From positions 1 to 64,000 of the forward strand of contig NZ_PEGF01000001.1 in the NCBI RefSeq assembly GCF_002742635.1: a stretch of 64,000 bases of DNA. The letters are read 5' to 3'. Below the pieces are notes generated by a model that saw only the letters and a program-made list of their open reading frames with translations, was not told the origin of the DNA and searched no databases. The translations under genes were made by a program, and so were the position numbers. Of this stretch, positions 18,099-26,514 are shown in pieces. The stretch's first letter is position 1. The number at the start of each line of letters is the position of its first letter. The DNA is from Caulobacter sp. X (GTDB taxonomy: Bacteria; Pseudomonadota; Alphaproteobacteria; Caulobacterales; Caulobacteraceae).

Positions 18099-19979
18099 AT
18101 GCTTCGATCCGATGCGGCTCTAGACCGCCGTCGCTTACTTCAGGGCCTGTGCCTGCTGGGCGGCGGGGCCGCGCTTTCCGGGCTGCTGCCCAGCTGGGCT
18201 AAGGCGGCTGAAGCCGGTCGCTCGCCCCCCGCGCTCTCGGGTTCGGAAATCAAGCTGACGATCGGCCACACGCCGTTCCGGGTGGATGGCGTCGAAGGCC
18301 ATGCCGTCACCATCAACGGCACCGTGCCCGGCCCGCTGATCCGTCTGAAGGAGGGCCAGCGCGTCAAGCTTTCGGTGCAGAACACCCTGGACGAGGAGAC
18401 CTCGATCCACTGGCACGGCCTGCTGGTGCCTTTCGAGATGGACGGCGTGCCTGGCGTGAGCTTCCCGGGCATCAAGCCGGGCGAGACCTTCACCTACGAG
18501 TTCACGGTCAAGCAGTCGGGCACCTACTGGTATCACAGTCACTCGGGTCTGCAGGAACAGATGGGTCACTATGGGCCGATCATCATTGATCCGGCCGGCG
18601 AGGATCCGATCACCTTCGATCGCGAGCACGTGGTGGTGCTGTCCGATCACAGCCGCCTGCACCCCCACACCATCTTCAAGAAGATGAAGCAGCAGAGTGG
18701 GGCCTTCAACTATCAGCGCCAGACCGTGGCGGGCCTGCTAGCCGGCCGCGACCAGACCTTCGCCGAGCGGAGGGAGTGGGCCAAGATGCTGATGGACCCC
18801 ACCGACATCTCCGACGTCACCGCCGCGGCCTACACCTTCCTGATCAACGGCCACGGCCCCAAGGACAACTGGACGGCCCTGTTCTCGCCCGGCGAGCGCG
18901 TGCGGCTGCGGTTCATCAACGCCGCGGCCCAGTCGGTCTTCAACGTTCGCATCCCGGGCCTGCGCATGACCGTGGTGGCCGCCGATGGCCTGCCGGTGCG
19001 ACCGGTCGAGATCGATGAGTTCCAGATCGGCAACGCCGAGACCTACGACGTCATCGTTCAGCCGCGCGAGGACAAGGCCTTCACCATCGTCTCGGAGTCG
19101 GTCGACCGTTCGGGCCTGGGGCGCGCCACCCTGGCGCCGCGCCTGGGCATGAGCGCCGAGGTTCCGCCGCTGCGGAGCCGTCCATTGGCCAACATGCGCG
19201 ACATGGGCATGGACATGGGGTCCATGGACATGGGCGGCATGAAGATGGACGGCATGGACATGGGCGGCAAGGCGATGCCGGGCATGGACATGAGCGGCAT
19301 GGATCACGCGGCCATGGGCCACGGCGCCATGCCGGCGGTCAAGCCCGCGCCGGGCATGGCGGCGCCGCGCGTGCGCGGCTCCGACGCGATGGGCGACATG
19401 TCGGGCATGGGCGGCATGGACATGTCGATGCGCAACCCGCTGAACGCGCCGGGGGTCAAGCTCGGCCCCGGCGTGCAGACGATCTCGCCGATGCCGGCCG
19501 ATCGCACCGGTGAGCCGGGCCAGGGCCTGGAAAGCGTCGGGCACCGGGTGCTGGTCTATCAGGACCTTGTCGCCCTGGAGCCCAACCCTGACACCCGCGC
19601 GCCCAGCCGATCGATGGAAATCCACCTGACCGGCAACATGGAACGGTTCATGTGGGGTTTCGACGGGCGCAAGTTCAGCGAAGGGCCGCCGCCCTACACC
19701 TTCCGCAACGGCGAGCGCGTGCGCGTCACCCTGGTGAACGACACCATGATGGCCCACCCCATTCACCTGCACGGTCACTTCTTCGAGCTGACCTTCGGGC
19801 CACGCGGCTACCTGCCGCGCAAGCACACCGTGATCGTCCTGCCGGGCGGCAAGGTCAGCTTCGACTTCACCGCCGAAACCGGTGACTGGGCCTTCCACTG
19901 CCACATGCTCTACCACATGCACGCCGGGATGTTTCAGGTCTTCAGCGTGCGCGACGCCCAAGGGGAGGCCGCGCGATGA
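18099..19979 (+). CDS. pcoA: CopA/PcoA multicopper oxidase
   Basis: This 626-residue periplasmic multicopper oxidase confers copper tolerance, probably by oxidising Cu(I). It has a twin-arginine-type signal (DRRRLLQG followed by a hydrophobic stretch), three cupredoxin domains and the copper-binding motifs HWHG, HSHSG, HPIHLHGH and HCHMLYHMHAGM. A Met-rich segment (about residues 368-405, repeated MDMG/MDMS units) sits between the second and third domains, as in PcoA. It is the first gene of an operon with pcoB and a cusF-like gene, and overlaps pcoB by four bases. Confidence 0.95.
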   Translation: MLRSDAALDRRRLLQGLCLLGGGAALSGLLPSWAKAAEAGRSPPALSGSEIKLTIGHTPFRVDGVEGHAVTINGTVPGPLIRLKEGQRVKLSVQNTLDEETSIHWHGLLVPFEMDGVPGVSFPGIKPGETFTYEFTVKQSGTYWYHSHSGLQEQMGHYGPIIIDPAGEDPITFDREHVVVLSDHSRLHPHTIFKKMKQQSGAFNYQRQTVAGLLAGRDQTFAERREWAKMLMDPTDISDVTAAAYTFLINGHGPKDNWTALFSPGERVRLRFINAAAQSVFNVRIPGLRMTVVAADGLPVRPVEIDEFQIGNAETYDVIVQPREDKAFTIVSESVDRSGLGRATLAPRLGMSAEVPPLRSRPLANMRDMGMDMGSMDMGGMKMDGMDMGGKAMPGMDMSGMDHAAMGHGAMPAVKPAPGMAAPRVRGSDAMGDMSGMGGMDMSMRNPLNAPGVKLGPGVQTISPMPADRTGEPGQGLESVGHRVLVYQDLVALEPNPDTRAPSRSMEIHLTGNMERFMWGFDGRKFSEGPPPYTFRNGERVRVTLVNDTMMAHPIHLHGHFFELTFGPRGYLPRKHTVIVLPGGKVSFDFTAETGDWAFHCHMLYHMHAGMFQVFSVRDAQGEAAR

Positions 19980-21247
19980 AGGTTTCGGTTCTGGCTCTTC
20001 TGCCCGTTCTCTGGGCTGGCCCGGTGCTGGCCCAGCAAGGCGGCCACGACATGTCGACCATGGGCGGCATGAAGATGGACGATATGAAGCCGGCCGCTTC
20101 GGCGCCGGTCGCCAAGAAGAAGGCCCCCGCCAAGAAAGCCGCGCCGGTCGCCAAGAAAAGGGCGCCGGCCAAGAAGCCGGCCGCCAAGGCGGCCGACCCT
20201 CATGCCGGGCACGACATGTCCGGGATGAGCGGCATGAGCGGCATGGCCCCCGCCGCGCCGGCGGCCAAGCCGGCCGATCCGCACGCTGGCCATGACATGT
20301 CGGGCATGGGCGACATGAAGATGGACGCGGCCAAGCCCGCCGCCGCCCCGATGGCCGGCCACGACATGTCGACCATGGGCGACATGAAGATGGACGGTAT
20401 GGCGCCGGCCGACGCCAAGCCCGGCGCGGCGATGGCGATGCCCGCTGGCCATGACATGTCCGCGATGAGCGGCGGGCAGGGCGGCATGGAGATGGGCGCG
20501 CCTCCGGTCGCCGAGCACGAGACGCCCCCGCCGCCCCCGCCGGTCGATTACCTGGCCGACAAGGTCTTCGATCCGGGCGCGATGGTCCGGGCGCGCAAGG
20601 TGCTGGCCGGTGAACACGGCGGCGCCCAGGTCTCGCAGGTGATGGCCAGCATCCTGGAGCGCCAGGTTCGCTCCGGCGCGGACGGTTATCGCTGGGAAGG
20701 CGAGGCCTGGTTCGGCGGCGACATCAATCGCTTCGTCGTCAAGACCGAGGGTGAAGGCGACCGCAAGGGCGTCGACGCTGGCGAAGTACAGCTTCTCTAT
20801 TCACGCGCCATGGCGCCCTATACCGACCTGCAGTTCGGCCTGCGCCAGGATGTGGAGCCCAAGTCGCGCACCTATCTGACGGCCGGCTTCCAGACCCTGC
20901 TGCCCTATTGGGTGGAGGCCAGCGGCGCGGTCTTCCTGTCCAACAAGGGAAACCTGCTGGCGCGGGTCGAAGGCGCCTACGATCTGCGCTTGACCCAGCG
21001 CTTGCTGCTGCAGCCTCGCGCCGAGCTCAACTTCGCCGCCCAGAACATCCCCGAAACCGAAACGGGTTCGGGTCTGTCGACGGCCGAGCTGGGGCTTCGC
21101 CTGCGCTACGAAATCCGCCGCGAGTTCGCGCCCTATATCGGCGTCTCCTACGAGCGCTCGGTCGGCAAGACCGCCGATCTGGCGCGCGCGGCCGGACGCG
21201 ACGTCAGCGACACCAGCTTCGTCGTCGGCCTGCGGGCCTGGTTCTAG
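19976..21247 (+). CDS. pcoB: CopB/PcoB outer-membrane copper protein
   Basis: This 423-residue protein has a signal peptide (MKVSVLALLPVLWAGPVLA), a long low-complexity region to about residue 180 and a C-terminal beta-barrel of the CopB family that ends in a terminal aromatic (LRAWF). The low-complexity region contains five GHDMS-type repeats and a Lys/Ala/Pro stretch (KKKAPAKKAAPVAKK). CopB/PcoB partners the multicopper oxidase. The N-terminal extension is long for the family and offers many Met and His copper sites. Confidence 0.93.
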   Translation: MKVSVLALLPVLWAGPVLAQQGGHDMSTMGGMKMDDMKPAASAPVAKKKAPAKKAAPVAKKRAPAKKPAAKAADPHAGHDMSGMSGMSGMAPAAPAAKPADPHAGHDMSGMGDMKMDAAKPAAAPMAGHDMSTMGDMKMDGMAPADAKPGAAMAMPAGHDMSAMSGGQGGMEMGAPPVAEHETPPPPPPVDYLADKVFDPGAMVRARKVLAGEHGGAQVSQVMASILERQVRSGADGYRWEGEAWFGGDINRFVVKTEGEGDRKGVDAGEVQLLYSRAMAPYTDLQFGLRQDVEPKSRTYLTAGFQTLLPYWVEASGAVFLSNKGNLLARVEGAYDLRLTQRLLLQPRAELNFAAQNIPETETGSGLSTAELGLRLRYEIRREFAPYIGVSYERSVGKTADLARAAGRDVSDTSFVVGLRAWF

Positions 21248-21281
21248 GCCCTTCTTCTTTGCCCCTCTCAAGGAGACTCCC

Positions 21282-21620
21282 ATGAAACGCATGATGTCCT
21301 TGCTCGCCTTCGCCGCCCTGGCCGCGAGCGTGCAACCCGCCGGCGCCCAGATGGCCGGCATGAGCGACCAGCATGCCGGTCACGGCGACCACGCCATGCC
21401 GGCCGCCGCGCCGGTCGAAGCCACCGGCGTGATCCGCGCCATCGACGCCAAGGCCGCCAGCGTCACTCTGGCCCACGAAGCCATCCCAGCGCTGAAGTGG
21501 CCGGCCATGACCATGGCCTTCAAGGTCTCCGACCCGGCCCTGCTCAAGGGGATGGCTGTCGGGACCAAGGTCCGCTTCCAGCTGCAGGGCAAGACCATCG
21601 TCGGCCTGAAGGCGCTCTAG
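21282..21620 (+). CDS. cusF: CusF-like periplasmic copper-binding protein
   Basis: This 112-residue protein has a signal peptide (MKRMMSLLAFAALAASVQPAGA), a short His/Met-rich linker and a CusF-type OB-fold domain. The metal motif is LKWPAMTMAF, with the Trp and two Met residues that bind Cu(I) or Ag(I). It is the third gene of the pcoA operon, 34 bases after pcoB, and is followed by a strong hairpin. A related domain is fused to the adaptor at 12316-13836, so the window encodes this function twice. Confidence 0.92.
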   Translation: MKRMMSLLAFAALAASVQPAGAQMAGMSDQHAGHGDHAMPAAAPVEATGVIRAIDAKAASVTLAHEAIPALKWPAMTMAFKVSDPALLKGMAVGTKVRFQLQGKTIVGLKAL

Positions 21621-21628
21621 TCGCCGCC

Positions 21629-21657
21629 ACGGGGCCGGCGATCAACGCCGGCCCCGT
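21629..21657 (+). terminator. Hairpin terminator after the pco operon
   Basis: A perfect 12-bp stem (ACGGGGCCGGCG with its complement) and 5-base loop lie nine bases after the cusF-like stop. No clear T-run follows. Confidence 0.65.
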
Positions 21658-21677
21658 CACGATTCTCGGGGGGGGTC

Positions 21678-22781
21678 ATGTATCCAACGGACATCCGTCC
21701 GCTCACGTCGCTACGGATCTGCGCGGCGCTCTGGGTGCTCGTCTATCATTTTCGCGATCACCTGACGCTGGGCCTGGATCGCTACGGCCTGATCGCCAAG
21801 GGCTATTTGGGCGTCGATCTCTTCTTCATCCTCTCGGGCTTCATCCTCAGCCACGTCTATACCCGGGCGGTGGCCGAGAAGCGCTTCAAGTACGGCTCCT
21901 TCCTGTGGGCGCGCCTGGCTCGGGTCTATCCGGTCCATCTGGTCACGCTGGCCGCCACCTTGGCCATCTGGATGCTGGCCGTGAAACTGGGGGCGACCTT
22001 CGACCCCGTGGCGTTCGACCTGCGATCCTTGCCCCAACACCTGCTGCTGATCCATGCCTGGGGCACGACGCCCACCGTGCAGTGGAACTTCCCCTCCTGG
22101 TCGATCTCGGCCGAGTGGTTCGCTTATCTGGGCTTTCCACTGGCGGCGATGGCGTCGCTGGCCCTGCGCGCGCGACCGCGCTTGCTGGTGGGCCTGGCGC
22201 TGCTGCTGTTCGCCGCGATGTTCCTGAGCGCCAAGCGCCATGGCGTGCTCTTCACCGACATGACCGCCCAGATCGGCGCGATCCGGATCATCCCCAGCTT
22301 CCTGATGGGGGCTGCGCTGCATCGCCTCGGATCCTCGGTGACCTTGCCGGCCGGCTGGGCAGGGCCAGGGGCGCTGATCGCCACGGCCTGGATCGTGGTG
22401 GCCGCCACCCTGCGCCTGAGCGATCTCTACATCTGGCCGGCCCTGGCGCTCGTCATCTTCTGTCTGGCCGAGACCGCCAAGCAAGGTCGCGCCGGGCTGA
22501 TGACCGCGCCGGCGATGGTCTATCTGGGCGAGGTGTCCTACGCGGTCTACATGACCCACCTGCCGGTCGACATCGCCTATTTCCACGCCCTGGTTCGCGT
22601 GGCTCCCAATCTCTCCGGCATCGGCGCGTTCGTGGGTTGGCTTGGCGTCTTTGTCGTCTGCCTGGCGGTGTCGGTGGCGGCCTATCATCTGGTCGAGCGA
22701 CCGGCGCGCGACTGGCTGCGCGCCCACGATCCCTTCGCGCGGCGTCCGCTGCCCGAGCCGCGGCGAGAGCCGCTAATCTGA
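21678..22781 (+). CDS. Acyltransferase 3 family membrane protein (OafA/YrhL-like)
   Basis: This 367-residue inner-membrane protein has about ten hydrophobic segments and the acyltransferase-3 signature at its N-terminus (LRICAALWVLVYHFRDH, then VDLFFILSGFIL). It probably transfers acyl groups to a cell-surface glycan. It has no evident link to metal handling and lies between the pco terminator and an interrupted transporter gene, so it may be an unrelated insertion within the island. Confidence 0.85.
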   Translation: MYPTDIRPLTSLRICAALWVLVYHFRDHLTLGLDRYGLIAKGYLGVDLFFILSGFILSHVYTRAVAEKRFKYGSFLWARLARVYPVHLVTLAATLAIWMLAVKLGATFDPVAFDLRSLPQHLLLIHAWGTTPTVQWNFPSWSISAEWFAYLGFPLAAMASLALRARPRLLVGLALLLFAAMFLSAKRHGVLFTDMTAQIGAIRIIPSFLMGAALHRLGSSVTLPAGWAGPGALIATAWIVVAATLRLSDLYIWPALALVIFCLAETAKQGRAGLMTAPAMVYLGEVSYAVYMTHLPVDIAYFHALVRVAPNLSGIGAFVGWLGVFVVCLAVSVAAYHLVERPARDWLRAHDPFARRPLPEPRREPLI

Positions 22782-22808
22782 TCGTCGCCAGACGGCCGGG
22801 CCGCGACC

Positions 22809-23402
22809 CTAGGGTTGGGCGCCGGCCGTGTCCTTCTCGCCCTTGGCCGCGGCCAGGACTTCGCGCGCCGCATCGATGTTCATCGCCGCGATGCCCAGGC
22901 CAACGACAATATCGGGCCAGGGCGAGCGCGTGAGGGCTGTCGCGCCGCCAGCGGCGATGATCGCCACATTGGCGATGGTGTCATTGCGCGCCGACAGGAA
23001 GGCGGCCTTGGCCAGGCTTCCGGCATGGTGGCGATGGCGGGCCAACAGGAAAGCGCAGAAGAGATTGATCGCCAGCGCGCCCGCTCCCGTCAGCGACAGC
23101 AGGTCCGCGGCGGGCGTGACCGGCGCGCCGAGCTTGCGCCACAGCGTCCATAGAAACGCCAGGGCCGGAGCCAGGATGATCAGCGCCAGCAGGCGCCCGA
23201 GCCGGGCGCGGTTGGCGATCGACCAGCCCAGACCGATGAAGATCAGCAGATTGACGGCGGCGTCCTCGAAGAAGTCGACCGCGTCGGCCAGCAGCGAGGC
23301 CGACTGGATCCGCATGGCCACCGCGAACTAAACGCCGAAATAGGCCAGGTTGAGCGCCGCGACGATCAGGACGGCGCGCGCCAACGGGCTTGAAATCTTC
23401 AT
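22809..23402 (-). pseudogene. CDF-like cation transporter interrupted by an amber codon
   Basis: Reading from ATG 23402, the frame encodes MKISSPLARAVLIVAALNLA and four further residues (YFGV), meets TAG at 23328-23330, then continues in the same frame. The continuation (FAVAMRIQSASLLADAVDFF) is the conserved start of a short cation diffusion facilitator-like protein with five or six membrane helices. The sequence at the stop is where such proteins usually have an acidic residue, so one base change (GAG to TAG) explains it. The downstream part could restart at the ATG at 23321 as a 170-residue protein. Either a recent pseudogene or a sequencing error is possible. Confidence 0.7.
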
Positions 23403-23428
23403 GGACTTTCCCCGATGTTGAACAGGCT

Positions 23429-23452
23429 CAAGGCCGCCCGAAGGCGGCCTTG
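23429..23452 (-). terminator. UUCG-capped hairpin upstream of the interrupted transporter
   Basis: On the minus strand a 10-bp perfect stem (CAAGGCCGCC with GGCGGCCTTG) is capped by TTCG, a very stable tetraloop. It lies 27 bases before the ATG at 23402 and 182 bases after copD. The weak T content that follows leaves termination or attenuation both possible. Confidence 0.45.
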
Positions 23453-23555
23453 ATGACGACGGCCTGCACGCCGCCTGGTAGGGTCTGGCCTAGTCGCGTC
23501 AAGCGCCCTGGTCCGATCGGATCGGCAGGGCGCCCACGCGGGAGAGCGAAGGATC

Positions 23556-23623
23556 GCCGAGGGACGTCTTAAGGGGTGACGACGTCCCTCGGCGTCCCGG
23601 CGTGACTGCCCGGCGTCGCCGGG
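23556..23623 (-). terminator. Two adjacent hairpins after copD
   Basis: Downstream of copD on the minus strand, a 7-bp stem (23609-23623, CCCGGCG with one-base loop as written) is followed by a perfect 13-bp stem at 23556-23568/23581-23593 with a 12-base loop. They occupy most of the gap after the copC-copD unit and probably end or protect its transcript. Confidence 0.45.
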
Positions 23624-23633
23624 GGACGGGCGC

Positions 23634-24563
23634 CTACTGGGACACGATGGGCGCAAGGCGCCCCAGCCAGGCTACCAGCGCCAAGACAGTCAGCGCCGCG
23701 CCGGCCTCAATCACGAGGCTGCGCTTGAGTTCGGCCACCGCCGCTGGCGCCCGTTCCGGAGCCTCCAGCGCCGCATTGAGCGCCGGGGTGAGCCGGAAGC
23801 GGTTGGCCGCAGCCAGGAGCAGCATGGCTCCGAACGCCGCCAGCTTCACCAGCAAAAGACGACCGTAAAGGGTCGAGAACAGGCCGCCCAACCCGTCCGG
23901 ACCGACCAGGAACCAGCTGTTGACCAGCCCCGTGGCCAGGAGGACGGCGACCAGACCCGAGCCGATGCCGGAGAAGCCGGCCAGAGCCACGTGAAAGGCC
24001 GTGAGCTGGTCGCGGTCGGGTTCACCCCGACGTGCGGCCAGGCCGATGAAGAAGGCGATGGCGCCGATCCAGATGGCCGCGGCCACCAGATGCAGGATAT
24101 CGGCGACCAGATGGAGCAGGGCGCCGGACCCTTCGGTGGCCGCCCCATGGCCCATCCAGGCGAAGCTGGCGGTGGCGATCGCGCCCAGAAGGGCGGCGAC
24201 GAACCAGGAAGCCGCGCCGGGCCGCAGCGTCAGAAGGATCAGGGCGGCCAGCAAGGCGACGACCGCGCGGATGGCCGAGGAGGGACCCATGGCCATGTCG
24301 GTCAGCACCGAGCTGAGCGTCTGCAAGTTCAGGGCGTCGGCCAGCGAACCGGCGACGACCGCGGTCTGGGCGATCAGGCCCATCACCGTCGTCAGCAGCA
24401 GGGCGACGGCCGACCCACACAGGATGCGTCGGGGCCAGCCCAGCGTTGCAGCGCTGGAGGGCCCCTGAGCGGGGAGTGCGTAGAGCGCAAAAGCCGCGCC
24501 GCCCATTAGGACGAAGCCCGCCGTATATTGCGCCCACCGCAGCAGGACGACCGCCGTTTCCAT
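23634..24563 (-). CDS. copD: CopD-family copper membrane protein
   Basis: This 309-residue inner-membrane protein has eight predicted hydrophobic segments and the CopD/PcoD layout, including the conserved histidine-bearing stretch HLVADILHLVAAAIWIGAIA near the middle. CopD works with periplasmic CopC and is thought to move copper across the inner membrane. The ATG lies two bases after the copC stop, so the pair is an operon under the ECF element at 24961-24986. Confidence 0.9.
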   Translation of the reverse strand: METAVVLLRWAQYTAGFVLMGGAAFALYALPAQGPSSAATLGWPRRILCGSAVALLLTTVMGLIAQTAVVAGSLADALNLQTLSSVLTDMAMGPSSAIRAVVALLAALILLTLRPGAASWFVAALLGAIATASFAWMGHGAATEGSGALLHLVADILHLVAAAIWIGAIAFFIGLAARRGEPDRDQLTAFHVALAGFSGIGSGLVAVLLATGLVNSWFLVGPDGLGGLFSTLYGRLLLVKLAAFGAMLLLAAANRFRLTPALNAALEAPERAPAAVAELKRSLVIEAGAALTVLALVAWLGRLAPIVSQ

Positions 24564-24565
24564 GC

Positions 24566-24925
24566 TTACTTCACCGTGAAGGCGACGACGCCGTCCATGC
24601 GGTGACCATCTTCACCGGCGGCGGCGCGCCAGGTGATCTTGTAGCCGCCCGGCATCAGCTTGCCCTGCGGCGTGCCGCTGATCGACTTGCGATCCTTGGA
24701 GACGGTGGTCTTTACCGGCACCTTCATGCCGTCGGCCATGGCCAGCTCGAAGCTCGAAAAGGCCGGAGCCAGCTTCTCGTTGAAGGTCAGGGTGATGGTC
24801 TTGGGCGCGGCGACGGTGGCGGCGGCGGCCGGGTTCGACGACACCAGCTTGGCGTGAGCGCTGGCTTGGCCGGCGGCCAGGGCCGAGACGGCCATGACGG
24901 TGAGGAGGAGAGCGCGAACTTTCAT
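24566..24925 (-). CDS. copC: CopC periplasmic copper-binding protein
   Basis: This 119-residue protein has a signal peptide ending QASAHAKLVSSNPA, so the mature protein begins with the histidine that forms the amino-terminal Cu(II) site of CopC. The copper-binding C-terminal part includes AGEDGHRMDG with the expected D and H residues. Start: ATG at 24925; the frame extends further upstream but overlaps the promoter element. It is the first gene of a copC-copD operon. Confidence 0.93.
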   Translation of the reverse strand: MKVRALLLTVMAVSALAAGQASAHAKLVSSNPAAAATVAAPKTITLTFNEKLAPAFSSFELAMADGMKVPVKTTVSKDRKSISGTPQGKLMPGGYKITWRAAAGEDGHRMDGVVAFTVK

Positions 24926-24960
24926 GGAATCCAGTCCTAGAGAGGAGGTTGCGTAAGGCC

Positions 24961-24986
24961 ATACGCGGCCCCGGCTTCGGCCCCTC
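24961..24986 (-). promoter_or_regulatory. Candidate ECF promoter of copC-copD
   Basis: On the minus strand the element reads GAGGG, 15 bases, GCGTAT, an exact match to the island consensus. It ends 35 bases before the copC ATG. A nearby inverted repeat (CCGGTTC, 24990-24996, with 25014-25020) lies just upstream. Confidence 0.75.
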
Positions 24987-25041
24987 GTCCCGGTTCTGGC
25001 TTTTTTGTCGCAGGAACCGGATCGCGCCGGCTCGGGTCCTA

Positions 25042-25794
25042 TCAGGGCAGGGGCGCGGTCGGCGTGAAGCGGGCGACCAGATCGAAGGCGTCGCCGGGGA
25101 AGAGCAGGCTGACATGGGTGACACCCGCGCCCAGACGCCAGGTACGGCGGTCCAGGCGTAGGCACGCACCGGCCTGATCGGTCTCGAGCGCTTGGGCCAC
25201 GGCCTTGGTCGGGCGCACGGCGCTGATGCGATGTTCGGCCTCGGTCCAGGGCACGGTGCGCAGCAGCCAGGTGCCCGGCGGCATGAGTGAGAACTCCACC
25301 CCTTGCGCCTCGGGCACGGCGTCCAGGCTGATCAGGCGCTCCTCCAGGGCGAAGGGGCGCTCGTTGGCGCTGTGCAGGCAGCGCAGTAGCAGAACCTCGC
25401 AGGTCTCGGGCAGGTCGAACTCGAGGGCTTCGCGCCGGGTGACGGGCCGCGTGCGGCGACTGAGCAGCCGATAGGCGTAGGTCTGGCCCCGGGCGCGCAC
25501 CTCGGCCTGGATGTCGGGAATGTTGAGCACCGCCGAATGGATCCTGGGTCGCGAGACGAAGCTGCCCATCCGCTTGCGGCGGATGATGAGGCCGCCATCG
25601 ACCAGCTTGGACAACGCCTTGCTGACGGTCATCCGCGAGCAGCCGTAGCGCCGCATCAGCTCGTGTTCAGCCGGGATGCGGTGACCCGGCGGCCAGGCGC
25701 CCGAGACGATCTTGTCGGCGATGTCGGCCTTGATGCGCCCGTGCAGGCTTTCGCCCGGCGGACCAAGGGCCGGAGCGCTGTCAGGGGCCGCCAT
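25042..25794 (-). CDS. GntR/HutC-family transcriptional regulator
   Basis: This 250-residue regulator has an N-terminal GntR winged helix (LHGRIKADIADKIVSGAWPP, then MTVSKALSKLVDGG) and a C-terminal UTRA effector-binding domain of the HutC type. It is the last gene of an operon with a TonB receptor and two PepSY proteins; its ATG overlaps the preceding stop (TGATG). The palindrome at 30074-30087 upstream of the receptor resembles GntR/HutC operators, so autoregulation is likely. It may be locally repressive and respond to a histidine-like or metallophore ligand; the ligand is unknown. Confidence 0.85.
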   Translation of the reverse strand: MAAPDSAPALGPPGESLHGRIKADIADKIVSGAWPPGHRIPAEHELMRRYGCSRMTVSKALSKLVDGGLIIRRKRMGSFVSRPRIHSAVLNIPDIQAEVRARGQTYAYRLLSRRTRPVTRREALEFDLPETCEVLLLRCLHSANERPFALEERLISLDAVPEAQGVEFSLMPPGTWLLRTVPWTEAEHRISAVRPTKAVAQALETDQAGACLRLDRRTWRLGAGVTHVSLLFPGDAFDLVARFTPTAPLP

Positions 25795-26510
25795 CAGCGG
25801 CCCCGCAGTTTATCGATGGGATCCAGGACATAGGCGAAGTCCTGCCGGCGGAAGCTGCGGACCAGCAGGATGAAACCGCTCAAGGCCAGCCAGACGCAGC
25901 CGGTCGCCACGGTGACGATCAGGGGATGGTTGAACCCCGCGCCGTTGGGATAATCCATGATGTGGATCATCCAGAAGAGGTTCCAGGTCCGCGTGGTGTC
26001 ATTGACCCGGTGATGGATGGCGCCGGTGCGGGGATCGACAAACAAGGTCGTGTGATCAGGATCGGCGAAGGCCACGCGCCAGACCGGCAGGGTCACGCCG
26101 CGGACCTCGCCGCTGACCTTCTCGACCTTCTCGACCGACGCCACCGCGCCCGAACCGGCGTAGCCGGCTTGCGCAAGGGCCTGGGCGCGCGGGGCGTCGA
26201 TCGTCACCGGCGCGCCCGTGGCCGCGTCGAACAGGCGAAGATCCAGCGGCGTCTCGACCTCATAGACATAGTGCTCGCCGAGCGGGCGCAACCGCGCGCG
26301 CAGGATGGGCGCGTCCAGCGACTGGGCCAGGCTGGCCAGCCGGATGGGCGACAGCGGCTGAGACAGCGCGGGCGGGGCGCGTTCGCTGTCCTCGGCGGCG
26401 ACCTTCTTGGCGTCCAGCATGGCCATCATGGCCCCGCTGATTGACCAGAGCAGGAACTGCAGGCCCAGGATCAGGCCAAACCACTTGTGCAGGGTGCGGA
26501 TCAGGAACAC
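25794..26510 (-). CDS. PepSY-type inner-membrane protein (second of pair)
   Basis: This 238-residue protein has an N-terminal helix (LHKWFGLILGLQFLLWSISG), two periplasmic PepSY-like regions and a C-terminal helix. Conserved histidines occur near the membrane (LHKW and IHIMDY). PepSY-TM proteins beside TonB receptors are thought to reduce or release iron or other metals from chelates. The likely start is GTG at 26510, five bases after the previous stop. It pairs with the related protein upstream. Confidence 0.75.
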   Translation of the reverse strand: MFLIRTLHKWFGLILGLQFLLWSISGAMMAMLDAKKVAAEDSERAPPALSQPLSPIRLASLAQSLDAPILRARLRPLGEHYVYEVETPLDLRLFDAATGAPVTIDAPRAQALAQAGYAGSGAVASVEKVEKVSGEVRGVTLPVWRVAFADPDHTTLFVDPRTGAIHHRVNDTTRTWNLFWMIHIMDYPNGAGFNHPLIVTVATGCVWLALSGFILLVRSFRRQDFAYVLDPIDKLRGR

Positions 26511-26514
26511 GAGG

